From Pseudomonas entomophila (lineage in GTDB: Bacteria; Pseudomonadota; Gammaproteobacteria; Pseudomonadales; Pseudomonadaceae), in contig NZ_JAAMQJ010000002.1 in assembly GCF_013523125.1 (NCBI RefSeq), positions 124,001-188,000 of the forward strand: a stretch of DNA of 64,000 nt, given 5' to 3'. Shown in pieces: positions 14,932 to 25,512 of this stretch; position 1 is the first letter of the stretch, and every line of letters starts with the position of its first letter. A program made the position numbers and the translations under genes. The notes below the pieces were generated by a model. That model was not told the DNA's origin and made no database searches. It saw nothing but the letters and a program-made list of their open reading frames with translations.

Positions 14932-17900
14932 TTGCCAAACTGATCCGCTGGTCGGTAGGCAACCGGGTACTGGTGCTGCTCGCTACGCTGTTTCTGGTGG
15001 CATGGGGCTTCGTCTCGGTGCGCAGTCTGCCAATCGACGCCTTGCCCGACCTGTCGGATGTACAGGTGATCATCCGCACGTCCTACCCAGGTCAGGCTCC
15101 TCAGATCGTTGAGAATCAGGTGACCTATCCGCTGACCACCACAATGCTCTCGGTTCCGGAGGCCAAAACGGTACGCGGCTTCTCCGCCTTCGGTGACAGC
15201 TTCGTCTACGTGCTGTTCGAGGACGGCACCGATCTGTATTGGGCGCGCTCTCGGGTTCTTGAGTACCTGAGCCAGGCACAATCGCGATTACCTGCGGCAG
15301 CCAAGCCGGTACTCGGACCGGACGCCACCGGAGTCGGGTGGATTTTTCAGTATGCGCTGGTCGATCGCAACGGTGGCCATGACCTGTCGCAACTGCGCAG
15401 CCTGCAGGACTGGTTCCTGCGCTATGAGCTCAAGACCCTGCCGGATGTCGCTGAGGTGGCCACCATCGGCGGTATGGTCAAGCAATACCAAGTCCTCCTC
15501 GATCCGCTTCGCATGGCCAGCCTCGGTATCACCCAAGCTGAGGTGATAGAGGCTATAGGTAAGGCCAACCAGGAGACCGGCGGTGGTGTGCTGGAGCAAG
15601 GCGAAGCAGAATTCATGGTTCGTGCGGCCGGCTACCTAGGATCGCTGGACGATTTCAGAGCGATCCCTCTGCGACTGGCTACCAAGGGCGTGCCGGTGAA
15701 CTTAGGCGATGTCGCTACGGTGCAGATAGGTCCGGAAGCCCGCAGAGGCATAGGTGAACTGGACGGCCTCGGTGAAGCCGTAGGTGGAGTGGTTATCCTG
15801 CGCAGCGGCAAGAATGCTCGTGAGGCCATCGCGCACGTCAAGGCCAAGCTCGAAACCCTGAAGAAAGGCCTGCCTGCCGGGGTGGAGCTTGTCACCGTCT
15901 ACGACCGCAGCCAGCTGATCGACCGTGCTGTGGAGAACCTCAGTCACAAACTGGTCGAGGAGTTTGTGGTAGTGGCGTTGGTATGCGCAGCGTTTCTCTG
16001 GCACCTGCGCTCGTCGCTGGTGGCCATCGTGTCGCTGCCCGTGGGAATCCTGATTGCGCTGATCGTCATGCGTCATCAGGGCATCAACGCCAACATCATG
16101 TCCCTTGGCGGAATCGCTATTGCCATCGGTGCAATGGTGGACGCTGCCGTGGTCATGATCGAGAACGCCCACAAACGTGTAGAGGCCTGGCATGCCCAGC
16201 ATCCTGGTCAACCTTTGCGGGGCGAAGCGCATTGGAACGTAATGACGGAGGCGGCCGTCGAGGTTGGACCAGCGCTGTTCTTCAGCCTCATGATCATCAC
16301 GCTCTCGTTCATCCCGGTGTTCACGCTGCAAGCCCAGGAGGGCCGCCTCTTTGCCCCCCTGGCCTTTACCAAGACCTACGCGATGGCAGCGGCGGCTGCG
16401 CTATCGGTGACCCTGATACCGGTGCTGATGGGGTACTGGATCAGAGGGCCACTGCCTGCGGAACAGCGCAACCCGCTCAACCGGGGCCTCATCCGGCTGT
16501 ACCGTCCGGCATTGGAGGTCGTCCTGCGCCGGCCCTTGCTTACCCTCGCTGGAGCATTGCTCATCCTGCTCAGCAGTCTGTGGCCCTTGAACCATCTGGG
16601 TGGCGAGTTTCTTCCCCCACTTGATGAAGGTGATCTGCTCTACATGCCTTCAGCCTTGCCTGGACTCTCCGCGCAGAAAGCTTCAGAGCTGTTGCAGCGA
16701 ACGGATCGCTTGATTCGTACAGTCCCCGAGGTAGCCAGCGTCTTTGGTAAGGCCGGCCGCGCCGAATCGGCCACTGACCCTGCACCGCTGGAGATGTTCG
16801 AGACCACCGTGCGGCTCAAGCCCAAGAGTGAATGGCGTCCAGGTATGACCACTGAGAAGCTAATCGAAGAGCTTGACCGTATCGTGCGTGTGCCTGGGCT
16901 CACCAATATCTGGATTCCGCCTATCCGCAATCGGATTGACATGCTGGCCACCGGCATCAAGAGTCCGATCGGCGTCAAGGTTGCCGGCAGCGATCTGAAC
17001 CAGATAGACCGGGCTACCCTTGCTGTAGAGCGGGCAGCGATAAAGGTGCCTGGAGTGACTTCGGCCCTGGCAGAGCGTTTGACTGGCGGTCGCTACATTG
17101 ATTTGGACATCGACCGCCATGCCGCTGCGCGTTATGGCCTGAACATTACCGACGTACAGGCTATTGTAGCCGGTGCCATAGGTGGCGAAACCATTGGGGA
17201 AACGGTTGAAGGGTTAGCTCGCTTTCCCATTAGCGTGCGCTATCCACGTGAATGGCGTGATTCCGTGGAGGCGTTGCGTCAGCTGCCGATCTACACGTCG
17301 CAGGGGGGCCAGCTGACGCTTGGCACCGTGGCCCGCATACGTATTGCCGATGGCCCGCCCATGCTCAAGAGCGAAAATGCTCGCCCCTCGGGCTGGGTGT
17401 ACGTCGATGTGCGCGGCAGAGACCTATCGTCTGTTGTGGCAGACCTGCGGCAGGTGATCGACACCGAGGTAAAGCTAGATCCGGGCATGAGCTTGAGTTA
17501 CTCCGGGCAGTTCGAATACTTGGAGCGCGCTAACGCACGCCTGGCCTGGGTGGTGCCGGCGACGCTGGCCATCATCTTCGTGCTGCTCTACCTGACTTTT
17601 GGGCGCCTCGGTGAGGCGCTACTCATCATGGGCACGCTACCGTTCGCGCTAACCGGAGGCGTTTGGCTGCTGTACTTGCTGGGCTACAACCTGTCGGTGG
17701 CCACAGGCGTTGGTTTCATTGCCTTGGCCGGCGTAGCGGCGGAGTTTGGCGTGATTATGCTCATTTACCTGAATAACGCTTGGGCTGAGCGTCAGGCCAG
17801 TGGCGAAACCACACGAGCAGCGCTGCTCGGCGCAATCCGTGAGGGTGCGGTGCAGCGCATCAGACCCAAGGCAATGACCGTGGCGGTCATCGTTGCAGGC

Positions 17901-18086
17901 CTGCTGCCCATCCTCTGGAGCAGCGGTACCGGCAGCGAGGTCATGAGTCGCATCGCGGTGCCCATGGTCGGCGGCATGCTAACCGCTCCGTTGCTCTCCC
18001 TGTTTGTAATACCTGCGGCGTACTGGCTGATCCGTCGCCGCGAACTTACTGTCACTACCCCCAACCCCTCAGGAGAAAACCAATGA
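14928..18086 (+). CDS. cusA: CusA Cu(I)/Ag(I) efflux RND transporter
   Basis: A 1052-residue heavy-metal RND pump with the HME motif [17 protein letters not shown] in TM4. The metal-binding methionines known from E. coli CusA (M573, M623, M672) fall at exactly the same residue numbers here: YMPSALPG (M573), LEMFETT (M623) and [10 protein letters not shown] (M672). This supports monovalent copper/silver rather than Zn/Co/Cd as substrate. It exports ions from periplasm and cytoplasm using the proton gradient. Start and stop overlap cusB and cusF by ATGA, so the operon is tightly coupled. Confidence 0.97.
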   Translation: MIAKLIRWSVGNRVLVLLATLFLVAWGFVSVRSLPIDALPDLSDVQVIIRTSYPGQAPQIVENQVTYPLTTTMLSVPEAKTVRGFSAFGDSFVYVLFEDGTDLYWARSRVLEYLSQAQSRLPAAAKPVLGPDATGVGWIFQYALVDRNGGHDLSQLRSLQDWFLRYELKTLPDVAEVATIGGMVKQYQVLLDPLRMASLGITQAEVIEAIGKANQETGGGVLEQGEAEFMVRAAGYLGSLDDFRAIPLRLATKGVPVNLGDVATVQIGPEARRGIGELDGLGEAVGGVVILRSGKNAREAIAHVKAKLETLKKGLPAGVELVTVYDRSQLIDRAVENLSHKLVEEFVVVALVCAAFLWHLRSSLVAIVSLPVGILIALIVMRHQGINANIMSLGGIAIAIGAMVDAAVVMIENAHKRVEAWHAQHPGQPLRGEAHWNVMTEAAVEVGPALFFSLMIITLSFIPVFTLQAQEGRLFAPLAFTKTYAMAAAAALSVTLIPVLMGYWIRGPLPAEQRNPLNRGLIRLYRPALEVVLRRPLLTLAGALLILLSSLWPLNHLGGEFLPPLDEGDLLYMPSALPGLSAQKASELLQRTDRLIRTVPEVASVFGKAGRAESATDPAPLEMFETTVRLKPKSEWRPGMTTEKLIEELDRIVRVPGLTNIWIPPIRNRIDMLATGIKSPIGVKVAGSDLNQIDRATLAVERAAIKVPGVTSALAERLTGGRYIDLDIDRHAAARYGLNITDVQAIVAGAIGGETIGETVEGLARFPISVRYPREWRDSVEALRQLPIYTSQGGQLTLGTVARIRIADGPPMLKSENARPSGWVYVDVRGRDLSSVVADLRQVIDTEVKLDPGMSLSYSGQFEYLERANARLAWVVPATLAIIFVLLYLTFGRLGEALLIMGTLPFALTGGVWLLYLLGYNLSVATGVGFIALAGVAAEFGVIMLIYLNNAWAERQASGETTRAALLGAIREGAVQRIRPKAMTVAVIVAGLLPILWSSGTGSEVMSRIAVPMVGGMLTAPLLSLFVIPAAYWLIRRRELTVTTPNPSGENQ

Positions 18087-18436
18087 AAAAGCTAATCGTC
18101 ATCGCAGCCCTGGTCACAGCTTTCGCCGCCAGTGTGCATGCCCAGGACATGGATGGTATGGACATGAAGAACATGCCAGCTTCCGCCGAAGGAGGCCAAG
18201 GCACCCAGGCGGCACCCACCGCGCATGCTGAAGGGGCAATAAAGGCGCTGGATCCTCAAAGCGGAAAAATCACATTGGCCCACGGCCCGGTAGCAGAGCT
18301 CAAATGGCCGGCGATGACCATGGGTTTCCATGCTGAGCCTGCACAGCTGAAGGGCTTGAACGTAGGAGACAAGGTGAAATTTGGGTTCCGTATGGAAGGA
18401 AGCGTCGCGAAGATCGTGAGCATTCATAAGCAGTGA
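18083..18436 (+). CDS. cusF: CusF-type periplasmic copper chaperone
   Basis: A 117-residue protein with a signal peptide ([20 protein letters not shown]), a short Met-rich spacer ([11 protein letters not shown]) and one CusF OB-fold domain. The Cu(I) ligands are all present at the E. coli spacing: H67, W75, M78 and M80 in [14 protein letters not shown]. CusF hands Cu(I)/Ag(I) to CusB. The start overlaps the cusA stop (ATGA). This free CusF keeps the Trp that the CusF domain fused to CusB lacks. Confidence 0.95.
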   Translation: MKKLIVIAALVTAFAASVHAQDMDGMDMKNMPASAEGGQGTQAAPTAHAEGAIKALDPQSGKITLAHGPVAELKWPAMTMGFHAEPAQLKGLNVGDKVKFGFRMEGSVAKIVSIHKQ

Positions 18437-18489
18437 TGTTCCAGCCTTAAATGATCGGGCACGCCTTCACACCGAGAGGATTCGGACAA

Positions 18490-18507
18490 GCTTACAGAAA
18501 TGTAATC
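18490..18507. promoter_or_regulatory. CopR operator (cop box) upstream of the DUF326 gene
   Basis: GCTTACAGAAATGTAATC is the exact reverse complement of the box at 9281-9298, with TTACA-N4-TGTAA at 18492-18505. It lies 83 bp before the DUF326 start and 53 bp after the cusF stop, so this gene likely has its own CopR-dependent promoter. Confidence 0.8.
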
Positions 18508-18590
18508 AATCTTCAGGACCCCGTCAGGTCGAACGCTACATACCGTCATGAGACGGTGCACTGGCATCAAATCGACCCGATACCGGAGAT

Positions 18591-18923
18591 ATGACCATGA
18601 ACAGTCGCTTTGAAGAATGCATCTCGGAATGCCTGCGCTGTGCGCTGGCCTGTGAAGGCTGTGCGTCAGCCTGCCTACAAGAACAAGATGTAAAAATGAT
18701 GGCTGACTGCATCAAGCTGGACAGAGATTGCGCAGATATGTGCAACCTTGCGGCTACCTTGATGGCACGAGAAAGCATGCTGGCCAAAGAGCTTTGTGCC
18801 CTATGCGCCAAAATTTGCCGGGCCTGCGGGGAGGAGTGCGGTAAGCATAAGGCAGACCACTGTCAGCAATGCGCCCAGGCCTGCATGACCTGCGCAGAAT
18901 CCTGCGAAGCAATGGCTGCGTAA
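18591..18923 (+). CDS. DUF326 four-helix Cys-rich copper-binding protein
   Basis: A 110-residue protein (ATG 18591; an in-frame ATG at 18597 is possible, the GGAG at 18584-18587 fits both). It has 19 cysteines in Cx3C/Cx2C spacing along predicted helices (CISECLRCALACEGCASAC, CALCAKICRACGEEC, CQQCAQACMTCAESC). This is the DUF326 / copper storage protein pattern, in which a four-helix bundle lined with Cys holds many Cu(I) ions. No signal peptide is seen, so it should store copper in the cytosol. An exact cop box lies upstream. Confidence 0.92.
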   Translation: MTMNSRFEECISECLRCALACEGCASACLQEQDVKMMADCIKLDRDCADMCNLAATLMARESMLAKELCALCAKICRACGEECGKHKADHCQQCAQACMTCAESCEAMAA

Positions 18924-19436
18924 GCGAATTTCGCCAAACCTCCGCCTGCTTTCCATGCGCCTGATTAAGGATTTGGGTACGTCGATAATCGTCGTGCTTA
19001 GGGAGGCGGGTAGACCGCTGATGGGCATGCGCCCTGGCAGAGCCTAGCTTGGGAAGCTAGCAAACCAAAGGCGCTGCGACCCGATAGCAAAGAAGCCCGC
19101 CTCAGCGGCGGGCTATCAGATGTCTCCAAGGGGAGGCTGTAGGCCAACAAGTCTCGGAGCAAGCACTTGTAGGATACGCCTGTTGGCTCACGCCCACCAG
19201 CCCGCTTCGGCGGAAGCGAATGGTCCTACGTTCTGACGGCCGGCATTGGGAGCGGCTTGGTGAAGGCCACGTCGATTTGTAGGGCAATCCACCAAGACAA
19301 AGCCGGCTGATTATCCCCAAGCGGTATACCCTCAGGAAGAGTCAAAGGCAAAGCTAGGGGTGAATCTAGCGGGTACCCACATTTGAGGGCAAAATCACCA
19401 GCTTCGCCTACAGTGCATTGGGTTGAGGGGAAAGGT
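18924..19436. other. Gene-poor stretch between the copper block and the unknown gene
   Basis: No convincing gene is seen. It holds a terminator-like hairpin at 19095-19113. The minus strand at ~19102-19320 contains a short ORF with the stretch FRRSGLVGVSQQAYP, which I remember from short ORFs annotated in genomic islands (ash/Icd-like tails). It may be a decayed remnant of a satellite or island module. Confidence 0.4.
19095..19113 (-). terminator. Terminator-like hairpin
   Basis: A 7-bp GC stem, GCCCGCC (19095-19101) with GGCGGGC (19107-19113). On the minus strand it is followed by TTCTTTGCT. No clear minus-strand gene precedes it, so its owner is unclear. Confidence 0.4.
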
Positions 19437-20264
19437 GTGGGAGCAGAGCTAGATCGGGTAAAGGATCGCAAAAGGAGCAGAGCGTTAATCGAAGACCTCT
19501 ACCTGGACGCGAACCGAGTTTACGTAATTCACTACTCCTGCGAATCGTTTTATGAAAATGATACGGGGGAGTCGAAACGTGTGACATCCATCGCCACACG
19601 GAACCTAAAAACCGGCCAAACCAAATCGTGGTCCATCCATAAAGAAGCAGAGCTCAGCAAACAGCTCTCCAGCATGCAAGCAGAGCTCAATAAATTCGAA
19701 AAGTCGATGCTGAAAGGTTTTTTCCAATGGCTTGATAAGCACAAGGATTGTCGGTTCCTGCATTGGAACATGCGAGACGAAAATTTCGGGTTCTTTGCGC
19801 TTGAGCATCGCTTTCGGGTGCTCGGGGGCAAACCCGTAGAGCTGCCGGATGACAAGAAGGTTGACCTTGCGCGTGAGCTGGTTGCGTTATATGGAAGAAA
19901 CTATGCCCCGCATGCCGATAGTAGGGGAAGGAAAGGCAGGATCATGGCATTGGCTGAACTCAATAATGCCAGCGACCAAGACGCACTGCCCGGCGCTGAT
20001 GAGGCTGCCGCCTTTGTGAACGCTGAGTACATAAAAATGCATCAATCGACCCTAAGGAAGCTCGATATGTTTGCGAACTTCTTCGAGCGTACACATGAAA
20101 AGTCCTTGAAGACAAAATCCAAATGGTACGAGCGGAACGGGGTGCATCCTGTTGTGTTAATTGAAATCGTCAAAGACCACCCGATCTACACGACAGTTAT
20201 CGTACTGAGCGGCCTTGCCATTGCCGCTGTCAATTTCAGCCGTTTCTTGGCCCTTTTCAACTAG
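19437..20264 (+). CDS. Uncharacterised protein with C-terminal membrane anchor
   Basis: I choose GTG 19437, which has GAGGGGAAA upstream (275 residues); the frame is open back to a TTG at 19383. I do not recognise a named family. The N-terminal part has VYVIHYSCESFYEND, then a beta-rich segment TSIATRNLKTGQTKSWSIHK, and a conserved-looking FLHWNMRDENFGFFALEHRF near residue 115-135. The alternating strand/helix pattern with acidic residues suggests an RNase H-like or DEDD-nuclease-like fold, but the usual first DxE is not evident. A single membrane segment (YTTVIVLSGLAIAAVNF) lies at the C-terminus. It stands alone between the copper and arsenic blocks. Confidence 0.7.
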   Translation: MGAELDRVKDRKRSRALIEDLYLDANRVYVIHYSCESFYENDTGESKRVTSIATRNLKTGQTKSWSIHKEAELSKQLSSMQAELNKFEKSMLKGFFQWLDKHKDCRFLHWNMRDENFGFFALEHRFRVLGGKPVELPDDKKVDLARELVALYGRNYAPHADSRGRKGRIMALAELNNASDQDALPGADEAAAFVNAEYIKMHQSTLRKLDMFANFFERTHEKSLKTKSKWYERNGVHPVVLIEIVKDHPIYTTVIVLSGLAIAAVNFSRFLALFN

Positions 20265-20430
20265 CCCCCTGTAGTGCAAGCACCATTTCACCAATCTTTG
20301 GGCATCATTATTAGGTTTGGAGGTGTCTACAAAACTGGGACGATTCAGGTTTACTCACATGTGTTGGAGGGTTAGTGCTGTCGCAGCCAGCAACGGCGCG
20401 GGCTGGGACGCTCTAGCGTGGCATTCGGGT

Positions 20431-20973
20431 TTAGGATACGAAGCTCATTGGAGCCTCGGGTCGAAGGCCGTCGTCACCGAACTCAAACCGCCAATACCCC
20501 ACATCATGCCAAGCATCGAGCTTGAATCCGACCTGCGGAAACGTACCGATGTGCTGAAAACCGAGTCGTTCGTGCAGCCCGACACTGCCTTCATTCGGCA
20601 AGGCGATACCGGCATACGCCGAGCGATATCCCAGACGCTTCAGAACCGGCAGCAGCACGTCATAGAGCTGCCGAGCAATTCCGCTGCGGCGCTGCCCCTC
20701 GGCGACATACACCGTCACATCCACCGCCCACCGGTACGCCGCACGCGCCCGGTGCTGACTGGCGTAGGCATAGCCGACTACCCGTCCTTCTCGCACAGCC
20801 ACCAGATACGGATAGGTTTGCAGCGTCGTGGAGATACGCTCACACATTTGCTCCACGCTCGGCACTGCCTCTTCGAATGAGATGGCCGTGTTGAGTACGA
20901 TGGGCGCGTAGATGATCTGGATCTCTTCTGCATCCTCTGGTCTGGCGACACGAATTTCGATTCCGCTATGCAT
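20431..20973 (-). CDS. arsN1: ArsN1-type GNAT acetyltransferase (phosphinothricin acetyltransferase-like)
   Basis: A 180-residue GNAT protein. It opens [20 protein letters not shown], the PAT/Bar-type start, and has the acetyl-CoA loop [12 protein letters not shown] and the [16 protein letters not shown] block. In arsenic operons this family (ArsN1) acetylates the organoarsenical antibiotic arsinothricin. It is the last gene of the minus-strand ars operon and overlaps arsO by 8 bp. A plus-strand ORF across the same bases is a shadow. Activity on phosphinothricin or another amine remains possible. Confidence 0.85.
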   Translation of the reverse strand: MHSGIEIRVARPEDAEEIQIIYAPIVLNTAISFEEAVPSVEQMCERISTTLQTYPYLVAVREGRVVGYAYASQHRARAAYRWAVDVTVYVAEGQRRSGIARQLYDVLLPVLKRLGYRSAYAGIALPNEGSVGLHERLGFQHIGTFPQVGFKLDAWHDVGYWRFEFGDDGLRPEAPMSFVS

Positions 20974-22048
20974 CCGACTGCTCCAAGCTGTTCAGGTGTT
21001 CGACTACTTCGTTAACTGTGCTGCGCGCGGTACGGGTGACGCCAATCAACGTCGCCGAGGCCAAGCCGGTCCAGTCGCCATATCCGACCAGCCAGAGGCG
21101 CGGCTCGCGAATAGAACGCCCCCCATCAACCTCGACCCTTCCGTAGTCATCCAGCACGTCCAGTGCCTTAAGGTGATCCAGTGCCGGCCGGAATCCAGTA
21201 CACCAGACCACCACATCGACCTGGGTTTTCTCACCGTTGGGCCAGACGACCCCATCCGACGTAAATGAGGTGAAAGGCCTTACAGCACGAAGGGCCCCGC
21301 GCTCGCGAGCCCGGACTACTGAGGGCACCATGACGATATCACCAAGCCCACCGACCTGTGCGTCGATAACACGGCCCTCCTGTTGAGCCTTGAGGCGCTC
21401 GGTAGCCCGTTCGAACAGCACCCGGCCATCCACGTCATCAGGCAGAAACGCCGGTTCCTTCGTGGTTACCCACGTTGCGTCGGCGATCTCGGACAGCTCC
21501 GCGTAGATTTGCGCCCCCGAGTTGCCACCACCAACGACCAGCACGCGTTTTCCTTGGAAAGCCTCTGGTAACTGGTACTGGGCGGAGTGAATCTGCTGCC
21601 CCTGGAACAGCTCTATCCCCGGATAGGCCGGAACATTGGGCTTGCTCCAGGTCCCCGTTGCGCTGATGACGGCACGGGCTTCCCAGTTGCGGTCCTTCGA
21701 GCGCACACGAAGACCACGTGCGGTCCGCTCCACCGCCGTGATGCTGACGGGGCGAACGATAGGAAACCCGTAGCGCGCCTCGTACTGCTCCAGGTAGCTG
21801 ACCACGTGATCCCTATCAGGATTACCTTCGGTGACTGGCGGCATCGGCCAGCCCGCGATGGAGCTCCAAGCGGAGGGCGAGAACAGCGTCAGCGAGTGCC
21901 AGCCATGGCGCCACGCCCCGCCCGCAGCCTCTTCAGCGTCAAGCAGCAGGAACGAGAGCTTGGCCCGCTTGAGAAAATAGGCCACCGTCAGCGCGGACTG
22001 CCCGCCGCCAATCACGATGACATCGAGTAGCTCGCCTTCGGTGGCCAT
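20966..22048 (-). CDS. arsO: ArsO-type flavin-dependent monooxygenase
   Basis: ATG 22048 has AGGAGA just upstream; the product is 360 residues. The FAD site is near the N-terminus ([20 protein letters not shown]) and a second Rossmann motif ([17 protein letters not shown]) binds NADPH. The TGTWSKP and WCTGFRP blocks are typical of flavoprotein monooxygenases. ArsO is a recurrent member of Pseudomonas ars operons, but its substrate is not settled. It lies between the phosphatase gene and arsN1. Confidence 0.88.
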   Translation of the reverse strand: MATEGELLDVIVIGGGQSALTVAYFLKRAKLSFLLLDAEEAAGGAWRHGWHSLTLFSPSAWSSIAGWPMPPVTEGNPDRDHVVSYLEQYEARYGFPIVRPVSITAVERTARGLRVRSKDRNWEARAVISATGTWSKPNVPAYPGIELFQGQQIHSAQYQLPEAFQGKRVLVVGGGNSGAQIYAELSEIADATWVTTKEPAFLPDDVDGRVLFERATERLKAQQEGRVIDAQVGGLGDIVMVPSVVRARERGALRAVRPFTSFTSDGVVWPNGEKTQVDVVVWCTGFRPALDHLKALDVLDDYGRVEVDGGRSIREPRLWLVGYGDWTGLASATLIGVTRTARSTVNEVVEHLNSLEQSDA

Positions 22049-22073
22049 GGTTTCTCCTGTCTGGCTGGAGCGC

Positions 22074-22571
22074 TCAGCCTTCGCCGAACTGGTTGATGTA
22101 GTTGATGTGCGCAGGCTTCTGAATCGCCCGTGGGCGAAGATCCTGCACCCATGCAATCGCCTCGCGGCGCGGCATTCCGGACTCGATCAGCAGACGGGCA
22201 GCGAACAGCCCGGTGCGGCCGGAGCCGCCCTTGCAGTGGATGGCCAGGGCCTTGTTGGATGCGAGCAAAGCGTTCAACTGGTGGCGGATCTCTCCCAGCC
22301 CGACCTCGAAGTTTTTATCCGGAGCATGATCATCCTTGATCGGCAGTTGGTACCACTCCAACCCATGCTGCTTGGCCGCGACGCCAAGCTGGGCAACTCC
22401 GTTTTCCTGAAGCTCTGCGTCCGACATCAGCGTAACCAGCGCCACGGCACCGGCCTTCTTGAGCGTATCCAGGCTTTCAGCGAGACCGCTGGTCTGGGTG
22501 CCCGGACAAGGCGTAAAAATCAGCACACCCGGAGCATGGGGCAACGATTTCAATGAGTAAGGATGCGACAT
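22074..22571 (-). CDS. Dual-specificity/tyrosine phosphatase-like protein of the ars operon
   Basis: ATG 22571 is preferred (GAGG 8 nt upstream; another ATG at 22577 is too close to it), giving 165 residues. The catalytic P-loop [10 protein letters not shown] puts Cys113 and Arg119 in the CX5R motif; D81/D82 in PIKDDHAPD may be the general acid. The sequence resembles CDKN3-type phosphatases. Such genes recur next to arsH and arsO in proteobacterial ars operons without a defined role. It may dephosphorylate a small molecule or act on an arsenate ester; both are speculation. Confidence 0.85.
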   Translation of the reverse strand: MSHPYSLKSLPHAPGVLIFTPCPGTQTSGLAESLDTLKKAGAVALVTLMSDAELQENGVAQLGVAAKQHGLEWYQLPIKDDHAPDKNFEVGLGEIRHQLNALLASNKALAIHCKGGSGRTGLFAARLLIESGMPRREAIAWVQDLRPRAIQKPAHINYINQFGEG

Positions 22572-22581
22572 GCTCATGACC

Positions 22582-23295
22582 TCAGATAGACCGAATATTG
22601 ACTCGCTTGGATAGTTCTTCCGCCGACTCTTTGCGCTCGGAGTAGCGGTCTACCAAATAATCCTGGCGATCACGCAGCAGGAGCGTGAACTTGGTCAGTT
22701 CCTCCATCACGTCGACCAGTCGATCGTAGAAAGAAGACGGCTTCATGCGCCCGGCTTCATCGAACTCCAGGAAGGCTTTCGGCACCGACGACTGGTTCGG
22801 GATGGTAAACATACGCATCCAGCGGCCAAGCACGCGCAGTTGGTTCACCACGTTAAAGGACTGCGAGCCTCCACATACCTGCATCACCGCGAGGGTCTTG
22901 CCCTGGGTTGGGCGAACCGCGCCCATGGCCAGCGGTACCCAATCGATCTGCGCCTTGAAGACAGCACTCATTGAGCCGTGACGCTCGGGCGAGCACCACA
23001 CCTGGCCCTCGGACCATTGCATCAGCTCGCGGAGTTCCAGCACCTTCTCGTGAGAGTCCGGAGCGTCATCCGGCAGCGGTAGGCCGGAAGGATCAAAGAT
23101 TCGGGTTTCGGCGCCGAACTCTTCCAGCAGGCGCGCAGCCTCCTGGACCATCAAGCGGCTGAATGAGCGTTCGCGGGTCGATCCGTACAGCAGCAGGATG
23201 CGCGGTTTGTGTGTGGAAGGATCCTTCGGCGCCAGCCGCTCCAGCGACGGCAGATCAATAAGTTCTGGTTGGACATTGGGCAGGTGGTCGTTCAT
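22582..23295 (-). CDS. arsH: ArsH NADPH-dependent FMN reductase, organoarsenical resistance
   Basis: ATG 23295 follows GGAGA, giving 237 residues. The flavodoxin-like fold shows [20 protein letters not shown] near the N-terminus (phosphate site GSTRERSFS) and the [18 protein letters not shown] block typical of ArsH. ArsH oxidises trivalent organoarsenicals such as methylarsenite to less toxic pentavalent forms. It is the fourth gene of the operon after arsC. Confidence 0.95.
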   Translation of the reverse strand: MNDHLPNVQPELIDLPSLERLAPKDPSTHKPRILLLYGSTRERSFSRLMVQEAARLLEEFGAETRIFDPSGLPLPDDAPDSHEKVLELRELMQWSEGQVWCSPERHGSMSAVFKAQIDWVPLAMGAVRPTQGKTLAVMQVCGGSQSFNVVNQLRVLGRWMRMFTIPNQSSVPKAFLEFDEAGRMKPSSFYDRLVDVMEELTKFTLLLRDRQDYLVDRYSERKESAEELSKRVNIRSI

Positions 23296-23318
23296 TTCGG
23301 TCTCCATTGATCCAGGGC

Positions 23319-23789
23319 CTACAGCGCGCCGATGCGGGCAAGTTCGGCTTTCAGTTCGTCCTGGCTCAGTTGCGAGAAAGGCAGCGCAATGAAGGCGCGC
23401 ACGCGCTCATCAATCTTCGCAAGTGTTGTCTGGAAGGCTTCTTCGATTTCTGCCTCACTCCCGGTGACCGCCGAAGGGTCGGCCAGGCCCCAGTGGGCTT
23501 TGAGCGATGGACCGAAGAAGATCGGGCAGGCTTCGCCGGCAGCGCGGTCGCACACGGTGACAACGATGTCGGGAGGAGAGCTCTCGAAGGCATCCGAGGC
23601 CTTGCTTGAAAGACCTGCGGTGGGGATACCGGCGGCTTCCAGGGTATTCAGTGCCCGCTCATTGACCTTGCCGCTTGGGAAGCTGCCCGAGCTCACAGCT
23701 TCCATACCCTCTGGGGCCAGGTGATTGAACAGCGCCTCGGACAGGATGCTGCGGCAGCTGTTGTGGGTGCACATGAACAAGACTTTCAT
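23319..23789 (-). CDS. arsC: ArsC arsenate reductase (low-molecular-weight phosphatase type)
   Basis: ATG 23789 starts a 156-residue protein; the longer upstream frame is inside arsB. The CX5R loop is CTHNSCR (C7 to R13). Two further cysteines, C80 and C88 in [11 protein letters not shown], form the disulfide cascade of thioredoxin- or mycothiol-coupled ArsC enzymes. It reduces arsenate to arsenite, which ArsB exports. It lies 14 bp after arsB. Confidence 0.95.
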   Translation of the reverse strand: MKVLFMCTHNSCRSILSEALFNHLAPEGMEAVSSGSFPSGKVNERALNTLEAAGIPTAGLSSKASDAFESSPPDIVVTVCDRAAGEACPIFFGPSLKAHWGLADPSAVTGSEAEIEEAFQTTLAKIDERVRAFIALPFSQLSQDELKAELARIGAL

Positions 23790-23803
23790 CAGGTATCTCC
23801 GGT

Positions 23804-25087
23804 TCAAAAGCTCAGGCGGATGGCCAATGCGGCCAAGGTGGCAAGCAGGATCGGCAGCGTCAGGACGATGCCGGTGCGGAAGTAGTAACCCCAGGTGATG
23901 ACGATGTTCTTGCGGGCCAGCACGTGTAGCCACAGCAAGGTGGCCAGGCTGCCGATGGGGGTGATTTTCGGACCGAGGTCACAGCCGATGACGTTGGCGT
24001 AGATCATGGCCTCGCGCACGATGCCGGTGGCCTCGGCGGAATGGATCGACAAGGCCCCTACCAACACAGTGGGCATGTTGTTCATGACCGACGACAGGCC
24101 AGCGGCGAGCAGCCCCGTCCCGAGGGATGCGCCCCAGATTCCGTAGCCAGCGAAGACATTGAGGATCTGCGTCAGGTAGTCGGTGAGGCCGGCGTTACGC
24201 AGGCCATACACCACAAGGTACATGCCAAGCGAGAACACCACGACCTGCCAAGGCGCGTCCTTGAGCACCTTGCGGGTTGAAATCACGTGCCCACGCGCGG
24301 CGATCAGGTAGAGGATCAGCGCACAGGCAGCAGCGATGGCGCTGATCGGAACGCCCAGCGGCTCGATGGCGAAGAAGCCAACCAGCAACAGCGCAAGCAC
24401 CCACCAGCCGGCAACGAACGTCGCCTTGTCGCGGATAGCGGCTTCGGGAGCCTTCAGTTGGTCGAGTTCATAGGTACGCGGCAGGTCCTTGCGGAAGAAC
24501 CACAGCAGCATTCCCAGGGTGGCGGCGATGCTGACCAGGTTCACCGGCACCATGACCGAGGCGTATTCGCTGAAGCCAATGCCAAAGTAGTCGGCGGAAA
24601 CGATGTTCACCAGGTTGGACACCACCAGCGGCAAGCTCGCGGTATCGGCGATGAAGCCCGCCGCCATGACGAATGCCAGCGTCGCCGCCGGGGAGAAGCG
24701 CAGGGCCAGCAGCATGGCGATGACGATCGGGGTCAGGATCAGTGCCGCACCGTCGTTAGCGAACAGCGCCGAGACGGCGGCGCCCAGCAGGATGATGAAG
24801 GCGAACAGCTTGCGGCTGCTGCCATTGCCCCAGCGGGCCACGTGCAATGCCGCCCACTCGAAGAACCCCGCCTCATCCAGCAGCAGGCTGATGATGATGA
24901 CGGCGATGAAAGTGGCGGTAGCGTTCCAGACGATCTGCCAGACCACGGGAATATCGGACAGGCTCACGACGCCCGCCAGCAGCGCCACGACGGCCCCCAG
25001 TGCGGCGCTCCAGCCCACGCCCAGGCCTTTGGGCTGCCAGATGACGAGAACGATCGTCACCAGGAAAATCAAAAATGCGATCAGCAT
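23804..25087 (-). CDS. arsB: ArsB arsenite efflux permease
   Basis: A 427-residue integral membrane protein starting at ATG 25087, with about 11-12 membrane segments. The family signatures [11 protein letters not shown] and [17 protein letters not shown] are present. It belongs to the ArsB/NhaD type (not Acr3) and extrudes arsenite and antimonite; no arsA ATPase gene is in the operon, so it would run on the membrane potential. It lies between arsR and arsC. Confidence 0.95.
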   Translation of the reverse strand: MLIAFLIFLVTIVLVIWQPKGLGVGWSAALGAVVALLAGVVSLSDIPVVWQIVWNATATFIAVIIISLLLDEAGFFEWAALHVARWGNGSSRKLFAFIILLGAAVSALFANDGAALILTPIVIAMLLALRFSPAATLAFVMAAGFIADTASLPLVVSNLVNIVSADYFGIGFSEYASVMVPVNLVSIAATLGMLLWFFRKDLPRTYELDQLKAPEAAIRDKATFVAGWWVLALLLVGFFAIEPLGVPISAIAAACALILYLIAARGHVISTRKVLKDAPWQVVVFSLGMYLVVYGLRNAGLTDYLTQILNVFAGYGIWGASLGTGLLAAGLSSVMNNMPTVLVGALSIHSAEATGIVREAMIYANVIGCDLGPKITPIGSLATLLWLHVLARKNIVITWGYYFRTGIVLTLPILLATLAALAIRLSF

Positions 25088-25116
25088 GACTACAACTCAA
25101 TCAGCGAAGGGAATTC

Positions 25117-25473
25117 TCAAGCACAAGCAACAGGGCTCTGCGGCCGCTCGCCCATTTCGGCAAGGCGCAATGCATCGGGGCTCAACCATTCCTGGTTGGC
25201 ATCGACCACTCCCTTCAGCATCGCGTCCACCCACTGCGGCAGTTCGGGGTGCAGTCGGTAGTACACCCATTGACCCTTGCGGCGATCCATCAGGATTCCA
25301 GCCTCGCGCAACTGGGCAAGATGCCGGGAGATCTTCGGCTGGCTCAGCTCCAGCGCGTGGGTAAGTTCGCAGACACAGAGTTCGCCTTCACGGGCGATCA
25401 GCAGGGTCATCCGGGCCCGGGTGTCATCAGCCAGGCATTTGAAAACGATGGGGGGAGTCAGTGTTTCCCGCAT
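25117..25473 (-). CDS. arsR: ArsR arsenic-responsive repressor
   Basis: ATG 25473 follows a strong AGGAGG, giving 118 residues. It is an ArsR/SmtB winged-helix protein with the As(III)-binding ELCVCEL motif (C33, C35) at the start of the recognition region, followed by LSQPKISRHLAQLREAGIL. It represses the downstream operon until arsenite binds. It heads the arsR-B-C-H-phosphatase-O-N1 operon and is divergent from arsN2. Confidence 0.95.
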   Translation of the reverse strand: MRETLTPPIVFKCLADDTRARMTLLIAREGELCVCELTHALELSQPKISRHLAQLREAGILMDRRKGQWVYYRLHPELPQWVDAMLKGVVDANQEWLSPDALRLAEMGERPQSPVACA

Positions 25474-25512
25474 GTGACCTCCTGGGGAATGCGTGTACGG
25501 CCAATATCTGGA

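Noticed and set aside
20319..20350. GGTGTCTACAAAACTGGGAC stretch resembling an IS3-type end
   Set aside because: Only a short vague resemblance from memory; no inverted partner or transposase seen.
20317..20880. Plus-strand ORF over arsN1
   Set aside because: The minus strand has the complete GNAT pattern and operon context; the plus strand has none.
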